Shown one piece after another: positions 18,073-26,377 of a stretch of DNA of 64,000 nucleotides. Made by a program: the position numbers and the translations under genes. Below the pieces are notes generated by a model, which saw nothing but the letters and a program-made list of their open reading frames with translations, searched no databases and had not been told where the DNA came from. This DNA comes from Janibacter massiliensis (GTDB lineage: Bacteria > Actinomycetota > Actinomycetes > Actinomycetales > Dermatophilaceae), in the NCBI RefSeq assembly GCF_900289115.1, contig NZ_LT985196.1:965267-1029266 (forward strand), read 5' to 3'. Within the stretch, counting starts at the first letter, position 1. Every line of letters begins with the position of its first letter.

Positions 18073-18318
18073 ATGACCGGACCACGGATCGCCATCGAGG
18101 AGACGGGCCTCGACCTGATCGACCCTGCCACGCATCCCGCCCGCGATGCCGCCGCGTTTCGGCGGATCGTTGCCGCCCGCGCGGCTCTCGAGCGGGACGA
18201 GACGGAGCTGCGGGACGCCGTTGCTGCGGCGCGCGCGGCCGGTGACTCGTGGACGGTCATCGGTGCGGCACTCGGCGTCTCGCGCCAAGCAGCGCAGCAG
18301 AGGTTCCGGGACATCTGA
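18073..18318 (+). CDS. Small HTH protein, putative antitoxin
   Basis: 81 residues. A helical N-terminal half (FRRIVAARAALERDETELRDAV) is followed by a C-terminal helix-turn-helix SWTVIGAALGVSRQAAQQRF. ATG 18073 has a GAGG SD eight bases upstream, partly overlapping the toxin-like stop. As the second gene of a two-gene unit it is the likely antitoxin and autoregulator of the upstream gene. No metal or enzyme motif. Confidence 0.6.
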   Translation: MTGPRIAIEETGLDLIDPATHPARDAAAFRRIVAARAALERDETELRDAVAAARAAGDSWTVIGAALGVSRQAAQQRFRDI

Positions 18319-18344
18319 GCTGCCCCTTCGGCCATGCTCGACGC

Positions 18345-18953
18345 ATGACGAGCGCCGAGCAGGGGCCCCACCCCGAGATCGTCCTGCGGACGACCGCCTG
18401 GAGCGTGCTCCGCGCCGGTGGCGCGGGCGTGCTGCTGTGGACCGCCATCGCGCTCGCCGGTCTCCTCGCGTGGCGGCTGGCGGGGAGCGACGCGGGCCTG
18501 CTCGTCGCCCTCGCGGCCGGGTGGTTTGCGGTCGGGACCGGCGTCGCGATGGCCGCCTACCTCGGCTACGTCACGGTCCGCCGCCGGCCGGTCCTCGTTC
18601 TCGGCCCCCACGGCGTCACCCTGCGCACGGTGCCTGGCGAGATCCCCTACGACCGGGTGCGGCTCATCCTCACGTGGTGCGTCGTCAACCACGCCCTGGA
18701 GACCGGGCCGTTCCACTACCTGGCCGTCGTCCCCGAGGAAGCCATCCCCGCGGTCTACGCCGCCCCCCGCCCACGGATGCCGGACCTCCTCGGGCCGTAC
18801 TGCGTCAGCGGCGCCCCGCCGGTCCTCCACGCGTGGACCGTCCGCATCCCCGGCATCCTCCTCGCCCGCCGTGACGAGATCGTCGCCGAGCTCGCCCGTC
18901 GCTGCCCGACCGCCCGGGTCGAGGACCTCGGCGACCTCCCTTACGCCGAGTGA
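18345..18953 (+). CDS. Membrane protein with two N-terminal helices, unknown
   Basis: 202-residue protein with transmembrane helices near 26-46 and 52-75 and a soluble C-terminal domain (VLVLGPHGVTLRTVPGEIPYDRVRLI, PH-like in pattern). Function unknown. A CATGCT -10-like element lies six nucleotides before the ATG. It ends seven bases before the convergent phoU stop. Confidence 0.7.
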   Translation: MTSAEQGPHPEIVLRTTAWSVLRAGGAGVLLWTAIALAGLLAWRLAGSDAGLLVALAAGWFAVGTGVAMAAYLGYVTVRRRPVLVLGPHGVTLRTVPGEIPYDRVRLILTWCVVNHALETGPFHYLAVVPEEAIPAVYAAPRPRMPDLLGPYCVSGAPPVLHAWTVRIPGILLARRDEIVAELARRCPTARVEDLGDLPYAE

Positions 18954-18960
18954 GCCAGCG

Positions 18961-19650
18961 CTACTGCCCGCCCCGCGCTACGACCTCACCGACCGTTCCC
19001 TCGAGCCATCCGTCCCGCTCGCCCGTGACGAGGTAGCGCACCCGCCGCGCGACGGACACCCCGTGGTCACCGAAGCGTTCGTAGTACCGGCTGAGCAGCG
19101 TGACGTCGACCGCGGCCTGGGTGCCGTGCGTCCAGTCCGGCCCGAGCATCCGCGTGAACAGCTCCCGGTGCCGGTGGTCGAGCTCGTCGTCGACCGCCTC
19201 GATCCCGTCCACGGCCGACCCGTCGCGGCTGGCGATGACGTCCCCGGCCATGCCGACGATCCGCCCGCACGCATCGGCCATCTCGAGGATGGTCGCCGTG
19301 AGCTCGTCCGGCACCGCGCGCTCGGGGTAGCGCATCCGCGTCACCAGCGCGACGTGCCGAGCGAGGTCGCCCATCCGCTCGAGGTCCGCCGACATGCGCA
19401 TCGACGTGACGATCGTCCGTAGGTCCGTCGCGACCGGCGCCTGCCGCGCAAGGAGGTCGATCGAGCGGGCGTCGACGTCTTCCCGGAGCGCGTCGAGCTC
19501 GACGTCGGCCGCGATGACGGCGTCCGCCAGCGTCACGTCCGCCTCGACCAGGCTGCGCGTGGCGCGCTCGATCGCCGTCCCCGCCATCCGCGTCATGACG
19601 ACGAGGTCGTCGAGGACGGCACGCAGATCCGCGTGAAAGGTCGATCGCAT
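18961..19650 (-). CDS. phoU: Phosphate signalling regulator PhoU
   Basis: 229-residue all-helical protein with two PhoU repeats. The signature DLERMGDLARHVA appears near residues 80-92 and RYYERFGDHGVSVARRV in the second repeat (about 185-200), both metal-cluster-forming E/D-rich motifs. It damps phosphate uptake and the SenX3/PhoR-type kinase when phosphate is plentiful. The start MRSTFHADL is chosen by family pattern and an AGGA SD. It is divergent from senX3-regX3 with a PHO box between. Confidence 0.93.
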   Translation of the reverse strand: MRSTFHADLRAVLDDLVVMTRMAGTAIERATRSLVEADVTLADAVIAADVELDALREDVDARSIDLLARQAPVATDLRTIVTSMRMSADLERMGDLARHVALVTRMRYPERAVPDELTATILEMADACGRIVGMAGDVIASRDGSAVDGIEAVDDELDHRHRELFTRMLGPDWTHGTQAAVDVTLLSRYYERFGDHGVSVARRVRYLVTGERDGWLEGTVGEVVARGGQ

Positions 19651-19702
19651 GAAGGTCCTCGTCGTCGTGGTGGGCATCGATCCTGCCCCCCTCGGGACCG
19701 GG

Positions 19703-19735
19703 GTTCGGTGAACTGCAGCCGACCTCCCGGTGAAC
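19703..19735 (-). promoter_or_regulatory. PHO box between phoU and senX3
   Basis: Read on the minus strand, three consecutive 11-nt units: GTTCACCGGGA (19725-19735), GGTCGGCTGCA (19714-19724), GTTCACCGAAC (19703-19713). Direct repeats of GTTCACCnnnn are the known PhoP-type binding unit in actinobacteria; RegX3 is a related response regulator. Autoregulation is implied. Confidence 0.65.
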
Positions 19736-19809
19736 ACGATTGTCCCACCCCTGAGGGGAGAGCGGCCCCCTCGCCTGCTGCGCCCGCCGAGCACCTACCC
19801 TGAGCCACT

Positions 19810-20982
19810 GTGGAACCCACGGTCGCGGCAGTCCTCGGTGTGGTCGCCGGGCTCGGCGTGGCGCTCCTGGCGATCGCGGCGATCTGGCTGTCCGACCGCG
19901 GCCAGGACGAGGACGACCCGGGGACGAGCAGACGGATCCCCGACGGGGTCGCCGACGTGCTCGCCGTCCTCCGCTCCAGCGGGATCGTCCTCGATTCCGA
20001 CGGCACGGTCGTCAACAACTCCCCACCGGCCGTCGCCTACGGCCTCGTCCGACGGGGGCAGCTCGTGCCCGAGGAGCTGCGCGACCTCGCGCGCCGCACC
20101 CGCGAGGACGGCGTCATCCGCGAGGTGGAGCTCGACCTGCCGCGCGGCCCCGTCGGCCGGGGGATGGTCAACGTCCGCGCCCGCATCGCCCCGCTCGGCG
20201 CCCACCACGTCCTCGTCCTCGTCGAGGACCACACCCAGGCCAAGCGCGTCGAGGCCACCCGCCGCGACTTCGTCGCCAACGTCAGCCACGAGCTGAAGAC
20301 CCCCGTCGGCGGCATCTCCCTCCTCGCCGAGGCCGTCCTCGACGCCAAGGACGACCCCGAGGCCGTCAGCCGCTTCGCCGCCCGGATGAAGATCGAGAGC
20401 GAGCGACTGGTCAAGCTCGTCCAGGAGATCGTCGATCTGTCCCGGCTGCAGGCGAACGAGAACGTCGGCGAGCCCGAGCTCGTCGACATCGAGGCCGTGA
20501 TCCGAGAGGCGGTCGACCACCAGAACGTCGCGTCCACGGCGAAGGACATCGACGTGCGTGACCGCGTCGAGGGCGACGTGCACGTCTACGGGGACCGCAA
20601 CCTCCTGGTCACCGCGGTCGGCAACCTCGTCGGCAACGCGATCGCGTACTCGGGGGAGGGCACGCGCGTCGGTGTCGGTGCCCGCCGCACGGAGGACGTC
20701 ATCGAGATCTCCGTGACCGACCAGGGCCCCGGCATCGCGGCCGAGGAGCAGGAGCGGATCTTCGAGCGTTTCTACCGTGTCGACAGCGCTCGCTCCCGGT
20801 CGACGGGCGGTACGGGACTGGGCCTGTCCATCGTCAAGCACATCTGCGCCAACCACGGCGGGGACGTGTCCGTGTGGAGCGAGGAGGGCCACGGCTCCAC
20901 CTTCACCATCCGACTGCCCGCTGCACCCGACCGGGTGGAGCACACTGAGGACATCACCGCACAAGGAGATCCGAACCGATGA
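19810..20982 (+). CDS. senX3: Sensor histidine kinase SenX3
   Basis: 390 residues: one N-terminal transmembrane helix (4-27), a PAS-like region (about 50-140), a HisKA domain with the phospho-acceptor in FVANVSHELKTPVGG (near 155-169), and an HATPase domain with NLVGNAIAYS (N box), DQGPGIAAEEQERIFERFYR and GGTGLGLSIVKH (G box). It senses phosphate limitation via PhoU/Pst and phosphorylates RegX3. TACCCT lies eight nucleotides before the GTG. It overlaps regX3 by four bases. Confidence 0.95.
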   Translation: MEPTVAAVLGVVAGLGVALLAIAAIWLSDRGQDEDDPGTSRRIPDGVADVLAVLRSSGIVLDSDGTVVNNSPPAVAYGLVRRGQLVPEELRDLARRTREDGVIREVELDLPRGPVGRGMVNVRARIAPLGAHHVLVLVEDHTQAKRVEATRRDFVANVSHELKTPVGGISLLAEAVLDAKDDPEAVSRFAARMKIESERLVKLVQEIVDLSRLQANENVGEPELVDIEAVIREAVDHQNVASTAKDIDVRDRVEGDVHVYGDRNLLVTAVGNLVGNAIAYSGEGTRVGVGARRTEDVIEISVTDQGPGIAAEEQERIFERFYRVDSARSRSTGGTGLGLSIVKHICANHGGDVSVWSEEGHGSTFTIRLPAAPDRVEHTEDITAQGDPNR

Positions 20983-21662
20983 CGCGCATCCTGGTCGTGG
21001 AGGACGAGCAGTCCTTCTCGGACCCCCTGTCCTACCTCCTGGTGAAGGAGGGGTACGACGTCTCCGTGGCGGAGAACGGGCCGGACGCCCTGATCGACTT
21101 CGACAAGGAGGGGGCGGACCTGGTCCTGCTCGACCTCATGCTCCCCGGACTCTCCGGTGTCGACGTGTGCCGCGCCCTGCGCCAGCGCTCGAGCGTCCCC
21201 GTCATCATGCTCACCGCCAAGGACAGCGAGATCGACAAGGTCGTCGGTCTCGAGATCGGCGCGGACGACTACGTGACGAAACCGTACTCCTCCCGCGAGC
21301 TGCTCGCCCGGATCAAGGCGGTCCTGCGCCGCAACAGCGAGCCGGAGGACCTCGTCCCCTCCACGCTGGAGTCCGGCCCGGTCCGGATGGACGTCGAGCG
21401 GCACGTCGTCACCGTCAACGGGACGCACGCGCAGCTGCCGCTCAAGGAGTTCGAGCTGCTCGAGATGCTCCTGCGCAACGCCGGGCGCGTGCTCACCCGG
21501 ATGCAGCTCATCGACCGCGTGTGGGGCAGTGACTACGTCGGCGACACCAAGACGCTCGACGTCCACATCAAGCGGCTGCGCGCAAAGCTCGAGCCGGACC
21601 CGGCCGCGCCGAAGCACATCGTCACCGTGCGCGGGCTGGGCTACAAGTTCGAGGCGCACTGA
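20979..21662 (+). CDS. regX3: Response regulator RegX3
   Basis: 227-residue OmpR-family regulator. The receiver has the phosphorylated Asp in DLVLLDLMLPGLSG (near 52) and the conserved Lys in VTKPYSSREL (near 101). The winged helix spans about 130-225 (LPLKEFELLEMLLRN, KTLDVHIKRLRAKLEPD, TVRGLGYKFEAH). An AAGGAG SD lies within senX3 before ATG 20979. It activates phosphate-starvation genes; likely local targets are the PHO-box genes at 46708 and 53426. Confidence 0.96.
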   Translation: MTRILVVEDEQSFSDPLSYLLVKEGYDVSVAENGPDALIDFDKEGADLVLLDLMLPGLSGVDVCRALRQRSSVPVIMLTAKDSEIDKVVGLEIGADDYVTKPYSSRELLARIKAVLRRNSEPEDLVPSTLESGPVRMDVERHVVTVNGTHAQLPLKEFELLEMLLRNAGRVLTRMQLIDRVWGSDYVGDTKTLDVHIKRLRAKLEPDPAAPKHIVTVRGLGYKFEAH

Positions 21663-21680
21663 CGGCTGGCGCACCCACGG

Positions 21681-21723
21681 ACGACGGCGGCCCGACCCCG
21701 GGATGGGGTCGGGCCGCCGTCGT
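21681..21723. terminator. Bidirectional terminator after regX3
   Basis: Perfect 19-bp stem (21681-21699 with 21705-21723) and a 5-nt loop, between convergent regX3 and a lipoprotein gene whose stop is 14 bp beyond. One of the strongest hairpins in the window. Confidence 0.9.
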
Positions 21724-21736
21724 TCTGCGGGGAGCG

Positions 21737-22315
21737 TCAGCTCGCGGGGCTCGTCTGCGACGTCGGCTCGGCGCCGGGCGTCTCGTCGGTGCCCTGGTCG
21801 GTGCTCGCCTTCTTCCGCGGCGCGGACGGGGAGGAGGTCGGCGAGAGGGACGTGTAGTACCCGTCGGCCTCGACGACCGGCACCTCGACGGGGCTGCCGT
21901 CGGTGCTCGTCGACGACACGGTGAGCGTCGCGAGCTCGCCCGGCGTGGCCTCACCCGGGTCGACCTGGACCTGCGCGCCCTTGCCGGGCAGCACGGTCGA
22001 CTGACCGGGCGCGACCTTCACCGACGCCGGGGCGCCGCCCTTTTCGGAGGCGATCTCGACCGTCTCGGCCCTGTCCCCGTTGTTCACCACCTGCGCGGAG
22101 ACCGTCGCGGGGCCGTCCTGCTCGCCGGCGACGAGGACGAGGTTGCGGACCTCGACGTCCCCGAGGTCGACGGCGACACCGTCGGCCGGCTGGTAGGGGA
22201 CGTCCGTCTGGCGCGGCGAGAACGCGGCGCAGCCGGAGAGGACGAGGAGGGCGACCGGGGCGCTCGCCAGCGCACGGCGCGCGCGGCCGGATCGGGTGAG
22301 GGCGTCGAGGATCAC
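21737..22315 (-). CDS. Putative lipoprotein, unknown function
   Basis: 192-residue protein with a lipoprotein signal peptide: basic N-terminus, hydrophobic SAPVALLVLSGC with the lipobox Cys near residue 32. The mature part is an Ig/CARDB-like beta domain (VRNLVLVAGEQDGPATVSAQVVNNGDRA) and ends in a Ser/Thr/Pro-rich tail. No Cys or Met metal motif. It is divergent from carD with 84 bp between starts. Confidence 0.75.
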   Translation of the reverse strand: MILDALTRSGRARRALASAPVALLVLSGCAAFSPRQTDVPYQPADGVAVDLGDVEVRNLVLVAGEQDGPATVSAQVVNNGDRAETVEIASEKGGAPASVKVAPGQSTVLPGKGAQVQVDPGEATPGELATLTVSSTSTDGSPVEVPVVEADGYYTSLSPTSSPSAPRKKASTDQGTDETPGAEPTSQTSPAS

Positions 22316-22399
22316 GCCGTGATCGTACCGGGGGTCTCGACCGGACCGGCCGCGCGGCCCCGTGTTAACCTGATGCCCCGCGAAAGGGGATAACACCAC

Positions 22400-22882
22400 A
22401 TGGTCTTCAAGGTCGGCGAGACGGTCGTGTACCCGCACCACGGGGCGGCCAAGATCGAGGAAATCAAGGCGCGCACCATCAAGGGCGTCGAGAAGCTCTA
22501 CCTCAAGCTCAAGGTCGCCCAGGGCGACCTGACGATCGAGGTCCCGGCGGAGAACTGCGACCTCGTCGGTGTGCGGGACGTCGTCGGCCAGGAGGGGCTC
22601 GACAAGGTCTTCGAGGTCCTGCGCCGGGAGCACGTCGAGGAGCCGACCAACTGGTCGCGCCGGTACAAGGCCAACCTCGAGAAGCTCGCCTCCGGTGACG
22701 TCATCAAGGTCGCCGAGATCGTCCGCGACCTGTGGCGCCGGGAGCAGGACCGCGGCCTGTCCGCCGGCGAGAAGCGCATGCTGGCCAAGGCCCGCCAGAT
22801 CCTCGTCTCCGAGCTCGCCCTCGCCGAGAAGACCGACGAGGACAAGGCCGAGGTCATGCTCGACGAGGTCCTCGCGTCCTGA
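22400..22882 (+). CDS. carD: RNA polymerase-binding transcription factor CarD
   Basis: 160-residue essential factor that stabilises open complexes. The N-terminal RNAP-interacting Tudor-like domain (1-55, [20 protein letters not shown]) and a basic helical DNA-binding domain including [16 protein letters not shown] and a Trp near 88-90 that wedges the -10 upstream edge are both present. The SD AAAGGGGA precedes the ATG by ten bases. It heads the run carD-ispD-(insert)-ispF-(insert)-cysS-rlmB, a common actinobacterial order. Confidence 0.97.
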   Translation: MVFKVGETVVYPHHGAAKIEEIKARTIKGVEKLYLKLKVAQGDLTIEVPAENCDLVGVRDVVGQEGLDKVFEVLRREHVEEPTNWSRRYKANLEKLASGDVIKVAEIVRDLWRREQDRGLSAGEKRMLAKARQILVSELALAEKTDEDKAEVMLDEVLAS

Positions 22883-22893
22883 GCGCCGATGCC

Positions 22894-23562
22894 GTGACCG
22901 ACGCCCACCCCGTGCACGGGGTGGGCGTCGTCGTCGTTGCCGCCGGTGCGGGCACGCGCCTCGGCGCGGGGATCCCCAAGGCGTTCGTCGAGATCGCCGG
23001 GCGGACGATCCTCGACCGAGCCCTCGACGGGGTCGAGGCCGCCTGCCCGGGGGCGTCCGTCGTCGCCGTCGTCCCCCCGGACCGCGTCGACGCCTGCGCG
23101 GCCGTTCGTGCCGGGGTGACCTTCGTCGCGGGCGGTGCCGCGCGGTCCCGGTCGGTCGCGCAAGGCCTCGCGGCCCTCGGCGACGGCGTCGACGTCGTCC
23201 TCGTCCACGACGCGGCCCGGTGCCTCACCCCGCCGGAGGTCTTCGCGCGCGTCATCGACGCCGTCCGGTCCGGGGCCGCGGGCGCGATCCCCGGCCTGCC
23301 CGTCACCGACACGATCAAGGTCGTCGACGACCGGGGCGTCGTCACGACGACCCCGCCGCGGGCGAGCCTGCGCGCGGTGCAGACCCCCCAGGGGTTCGAC
23401 CGTGCGGTCCTCGACGAGGCGCACGCGAGCGGCGCCGACGCCACGGACGACGCGGCGCTCGTCGAGCAGCTCGGCCGCGCGATCGTCGTCGTCGACGGTC
23501 ACGCCGCTGCGCTGAAGGTGACGACCCCGGCCGACCTCCGGGCGATCACCCACCATCTCTGA
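22894..23562 (+). CDS. ispD: 2-C-methyl-D-erythritol 4-phosphate cytidylyltransferase
   Basis: 222-residue MEP-pathway enzyme that activates MEP with CTP. Motifs: VVVAAGAGTRLGAGIPKAFVEI (CTP loop), ARSRSVAQGL, VLVHDAARCLTPPEVF, VTDTIKVV, VQTPQGFD and DDAALVEQLG. The start is GTG 22894, 11 bases after the carD stop. The next gene is not ispF, its usual partner, but an inserted type VII-like effector unit. Confidence 0.95.
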   Translation: MTDAHPVHGVGVVVVAAGAGTRLGAGIPKAFVEIAGRTILDRALDGVEAACPGASVVAVVPPDRVDACAAVRAGVTFVAGGAARSRSVAQGLAALGDGVDVVLVHDAARCLTPPEVFARVIDAVRSGAAGAIPGLPVTDTIKVVDDRGVVTTTPPRASLRAVQTPQGFDRAVLDEAHASGADATDDAALVEQLGRAIVVVDGHAAALKVTTPADLRAITHHL

Positions 23563-23611
23563 GGGGACCGCTCCCCATGGCCCGGGCGACGGACCCGACC
23601 TACGGTCGGAC
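23563..23611 (+). promoter_or_regulatory. Dyad promoter 1 (GGGGA-N4-TCCCC, 24 nt, TACGGT)
   Basis: GGGGACCGCTCCCC at 23563-23576 is followed by 24 nt and the -10 TACGGT at 23601-23606. The dyad starts one base past the ispD stop. The dyad centre falls at about -43 relative to the expected start of transcription, a position typical of activators. The same layout occurs at 26007 and 28106. Confidence 0.65.
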
Positions 23612-23632
23612 ATGCTGCGAAAGGGGATCGGC

Positions 23633-25129
23633 ATGGGACTGACGCACGGCGCCGACGTCGAGCGGCTGCGCGGGGTCGCAGACCGGATGGACGGGATCGT
23701 CCGGCTGGTGGCTCAGACGGCTGGGGATGTGCGCGCCACCGGATCGATGATCCTCGCTGCCTGGGACGGCCCGGACAGCGAGGAGTTCGAGCGCAGCGGG
23801 GACCACGCGGCGCGGACCCTCGAGCACGCGGGCGAGCGTCTGGCTGCCTTCGCGCTCGTCCTCCGCTCGAACGCCGACCAGCAGGAGCGGACGAGCGGCG
23901 GAGGCGGGCTCGGGTCCACCGGGGCGCCGGGGGGCCCGCTACCCGACGGCCCCGGGCGCGGCGGCGACTCGAAGGAGCCTGTCCGGTACGTGCCGCCCGG
24001 CCCTCTCGATCAGGGAAAGGTCGACGACCTGGCCCGGGACATCAGGGCTTTCGACCGCGACGGGGGTTTCAACGGCAACCGCGACGAGCTCGAGAGGCTG
24101 GCCGAACGGATCCGCAGCCTCAGCCCGGCGGAGGCGGAGTCGCTCGTGAGGTCGCTGAGCCCGGAGGAGCTCGCTGCGCTCAACGCGGTCATCACGGACA
24201 CCGGCGACACCTGGCTGAACCCGATCGACCACAACGGCCTCGAACCCTGGCAGCGCCAAGAGCTCTCGAGCTCGCTGCTGGCGAAGCTCACCCCGGAGCA
24301 GCAGGCGAAGCTCCAGGCGGCGATGCCGTGGACGCAGCCCGGGTTCGACACGACGGACGTCGCCCTCGACGGGCAGAACTCCCAGACGGGGGAGCAGGCC
24401 GACGGCATGCGCTACGGCCCGCCGCCGGACAAGCCCCTCTTCCACGACGGCGTGGCCGGGACGGACATCAACCAGGGCAGCTTCGCCGACTGCTGGGCGC
24501 TGGCCTCCCTCGCCGCCCTCGCGCAGCAGGACCCGGCGTACGTGCAGTCCGGCTTCCGGGAGAACCCGAACGGGACGATCTCCGTCCGGCTCTTCGACAA
24601 GGACGGCCACGAGCGCTGGGTGACGGTGACGCGCGACCTCCCCGTCACCGCGGACGGATCGCTCGCGGGCGCGCAGAACGGCAGCTCGAACGAGCTCTGG
24701 CCCGCGTACTACGAGAAGGCCTTGGCGCAGATGTACCAGGACGACACCGGGGGGGCTCCCGACGGCCGGGCGGGCAACCCCGTGTACGACCGCGCCGAGA
24801 ACGGCACGTACGCCGGTCTCGAGTGGGACTACACCGACAAGGCCCCGCCGTACATCACCGGGCAGGCCTCCCATGACGTCCACGGGTTCGACGGGGTGCG
24901 TGAGGCGATCGCGAGCCAGGAGGGCGTCCTCGTCGCGACCCTGGGCAGCAAGCCGGACGGTGCCCCGGGCGCGTACCACGCCCGCCACGTGTACTACGTC
25001 AAGGGCTTCGAGGGTGACAAGATCGTGCTCGGCAACCCGTGGGGCCCCGGCCACCCGGACATGACGCTGACGGAGGACGAGTACACCCGGTGGATGACGG
25101 ACGCGCAGGGCATCGGACCACGCCGGTGA
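23633..25129 (+). CDS. WXG100-fused calpain-like (C2) cysteine protease, T7SS effector candidate
   Basis: 498 residues. Residues 1-88 form a WXG100-like helical hairpin (GLTHGADVERLRGVADRM, turn motif WDGPDSEEF), the export module of type VII substrates. A Gly/Pro linker (SGGGGLGSTGAPGG) and a 120-residue helical middle follow. The C-terminus is a calpain-like protease: catalytic Cys in DINQGSFADCWALASL, His in ARHVYYVKGF, Asn in VLGNPWGPGHP. ATG 23633 has an AAAGGGGA SD; an upstream in-frame ATG at 23612 is less likely. It is followed by an overlapping lipoprotein gene. Target unknown. Confidence 0.82.
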   Translation: MGLTHGADVERLRGVADRMDGIVRLVAQTAGDVRATGSMILAAWDGPDSEEFERSGDHAARTLEHAGERLAAFALVLRSNADQQERTSGGGGLGSTGAPGGPLPDGPGRGGDSKEPVRYVPPGPLDQGKVDDLARDIRAFDRDGGFNGNRDELERLAERIRSLSPAEAESLVRSLSPEELAALNAVITDTGDTWLNPIDHNGLEPWQRQELSSSLLAKLTPEQQAKLQAAMPWTQPGFDTTDVALDGQNSQTGEQADGMRYGPPPDKPLFHDGVAGTDINQGSFADCWALASLAALAQQDPAYVQSGFRENPNGTISVRLFDKDGHERWVTVTRDLPVTADGSLAGAQNGSSNELWPAYYEKALAQMYQDDTGGAPDGRAGNPVYDRAENGTYAGLEWDYTDKAPPYITGQASHDVHGFDGVREAIASQEGVLVATLGSKPDGAPGAYHARHVYYVKGFEGDKIVLGNPWGPGHPDMTLTEDEYTRWMTDAQGIGPRR

Positions 25130-25521
25130 GACCGTGGACGAGGCGCGCCGTCCGGGTGGTGCTCGCGCTCGGCCTGACGACGGCGGGCCTGACGGCCTGC
25201 GGAGGGAGCACGACCGTGGAAGAGACCTCGACAGCCGCATCGTCGGGCGGACGGTGCACCCCCGAGCCCGGGCAGACGCTCCTGGCTCCGGGGTCCAACC
25301 GGCCGGTGGACGGGGTGGCGGGATTGCGGGGCATCTACACCGATGCCCCCTCCTCGACCGACCCCTTGGCGTACGACGTCGCGTTCACGATGGACGGCGC
25401 CGGACCCGGCACCGCGCAGACGGTGACCCTCCGGGAGGGCGAGACGGTCACCGTCTTCGAGACGCGTCTGCAGGTCGTGTGCGTCGAGCCCAGCGCCATC
25501 GTCGTCGCACCGCAGGCCTGA
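25126..25521 (+). CDS. Lipoprotein paired with the C2-protease effector
   Basis: 131 residues with a lipoprotein signal peptide (basic RPWTRRAVR, hydrophobic core, lipobox LTAC with Cys near residue 25). The mature domain is beta-rich with two further Cys. GTG 25126 overlaps the effector stop (GTGA). It ends one base before ispF. A lipoprotein placed directly behind a secreted toxin-like enzyme suggests an immunity or membrane-adaptor role. This is an inference from position only. Confidence 0.7.
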   Translation: MRPWTRRAVRVVLALGLTTAGLTACGGSTTVEETSTAASSGGRCTPEPGQTLLAPGSNRPVDGVAGLRGIYTDAPSSTDPLAYDVAFTMDGAGPGTAQTVTLREGETVTVFETRLQVVCVEPSAIVVAPQA

Positions 25522-25522
25522 C

Positions 25523-26005
25523 GTGGTCGCGCTGCCCCGCACCGGCATCGGCGTCGACGTCCACGCCCTGTCCGACGACCCCGACCGGGTGTGCATGGTC
25601 GCCGGGCTCGCCTGGCCCGGTGAGCGGGCCCTCGAGGGTCACTCGGATGCCGACGTCGCCTGCCATGCCGCGTGCGACGCGTTGTTCTCCGCCGCGGGGA
25701 TCGGCGACCTCGGCGCCCACTTCGGCACCGACCGCCCCGAGCTGTCCGGGGCCAGCGGCCTGACGCTGCTCGCCGAGGCGGCCCGGCTCGTGCGGGAGGC
25801 CGGCTTCGAGATCGGCAACGTCGCCGTCCAGGTCGTCGGCAACCGCCCGAAGATCGGCGCCCGACGCGAGCAGGCGCAGGCCGCGATGTCCGACGCCTGC
25901 GGAGCCCCGGTGTCCGTCGCCGGGACGACCACGGACGGACTCGGTCTCACCGGCCGGGGTGAGGGAGCTGCCGCCATCGCGACCGCGCTCGTCGTCGCCC
26001 GCTGA
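25523..26005 (+). CDS. ispF: 2-C-methyl-D-erythritol 2,4-cyclodiphosphate synthase
   Basis: 160-residue MEP-pathway enzyme forming MEcPP with loss of CMP. Zn2+ ligands and signature: [12 protein letters not shown] (D-x-H), [29 protein letters not shown], and [17 protein letters not shown] at the C-terminus. GTG 25523 is one base after the lipoprotein stop, so ispF is co-transcribed with the inserted effector unit. Confidence 0.96.
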   Translation: MVALPRTGIGVDVHALSDDPDRVCMVAGLAWPGERALEGHSDADVACHAACDALFSAAGIGDLGAHFGTDRPELSGASGLTLLAEAARLVREAGFEIGNVAVQVVGNRPKIGARREQAQAAMSDACGAPVSVAGTTTDGLGLTGRGEGAAAIATALVVAR

Positions 26006-26006
26006 C

Positions 26007-26050
26007 GGGGACCTCTCCCCGTCGCCCACCCCCGGCTGCCTCCCTACGGT
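26007..26050 (+). promoter_or_regulatory. Dyad promoter 2 (GGGGA-N4-TCCCC, 24 nt, TACGGT)
   Basis: GGGGACCTCTCCCC at 26007-26020, 24 nt, then TACGGT at 26045-26050. Surrounding bases also resemble promoter 1. It leads into a truncated reading frame rather than an intact gene. Confidence 0.6.
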
Positions 26051-26056
26051 GGCACG

Positions 26057-26284
26057 CTGGAGGAGAACGCCCGTCAGCAGGAGGACGCCTCGGGCGGAGG
26101 CGGTGGCGTCAGTGGCGTCAGTGGCCTCGGTGGCGGGACCGGTGGTCCGCCGCCGGGTGCCACGGCGGACAACAACGATGCGCGCGACGCCGATTGGTGG
26201 GCACTGCGCAAGAAGAACCCGGGCGACTACGAGAGTCGGCGCACGGTGGTCGAGGAGAACCTGCCCGGGCCGATCCCGCTCTGA
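26057..26284 (+). pseudogene. Remnant of a third WXG100-type effector gene
   Basis: An open frame reads LEENARQQEDASGGGGG, then a Gly/Pro linker and DWWALRKKNPGDYESRR to a TGA at 26282. The opening matches the end of the WXG100 module plus linker in the two neighbouring effectors (LEKQAGEQEEASGGGG, LRSNADQQERTSGGGG). No ATG or GTG precedes it in frame after the ispF stop. A CTG sits six nucleotides after the TACGGT -10. It seems that the export domain was deleted, joining promoter to linker. The 90 bp after it, up to mscR, hold only the mscR leader. Confidence 0.55.
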
Positions 26285-26377
26285 CCTCTCGCGGATCACC
26301 CTTTCGGGTGCCGCGGGCGCCGGGGAAGAATGGTGCCCGCCGAGGACCAACCGCGGCGTTCGCAGAGAGGGGTACCC

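Noticed and set aside
23601-23632. ATG 23612 as start of the C2-protease effector
   Set aside because: It adds seven residues ahead of the conserved GLTHG start shared with the lipase effector, and the AAAGGGGA site fits ATG 23633 better.
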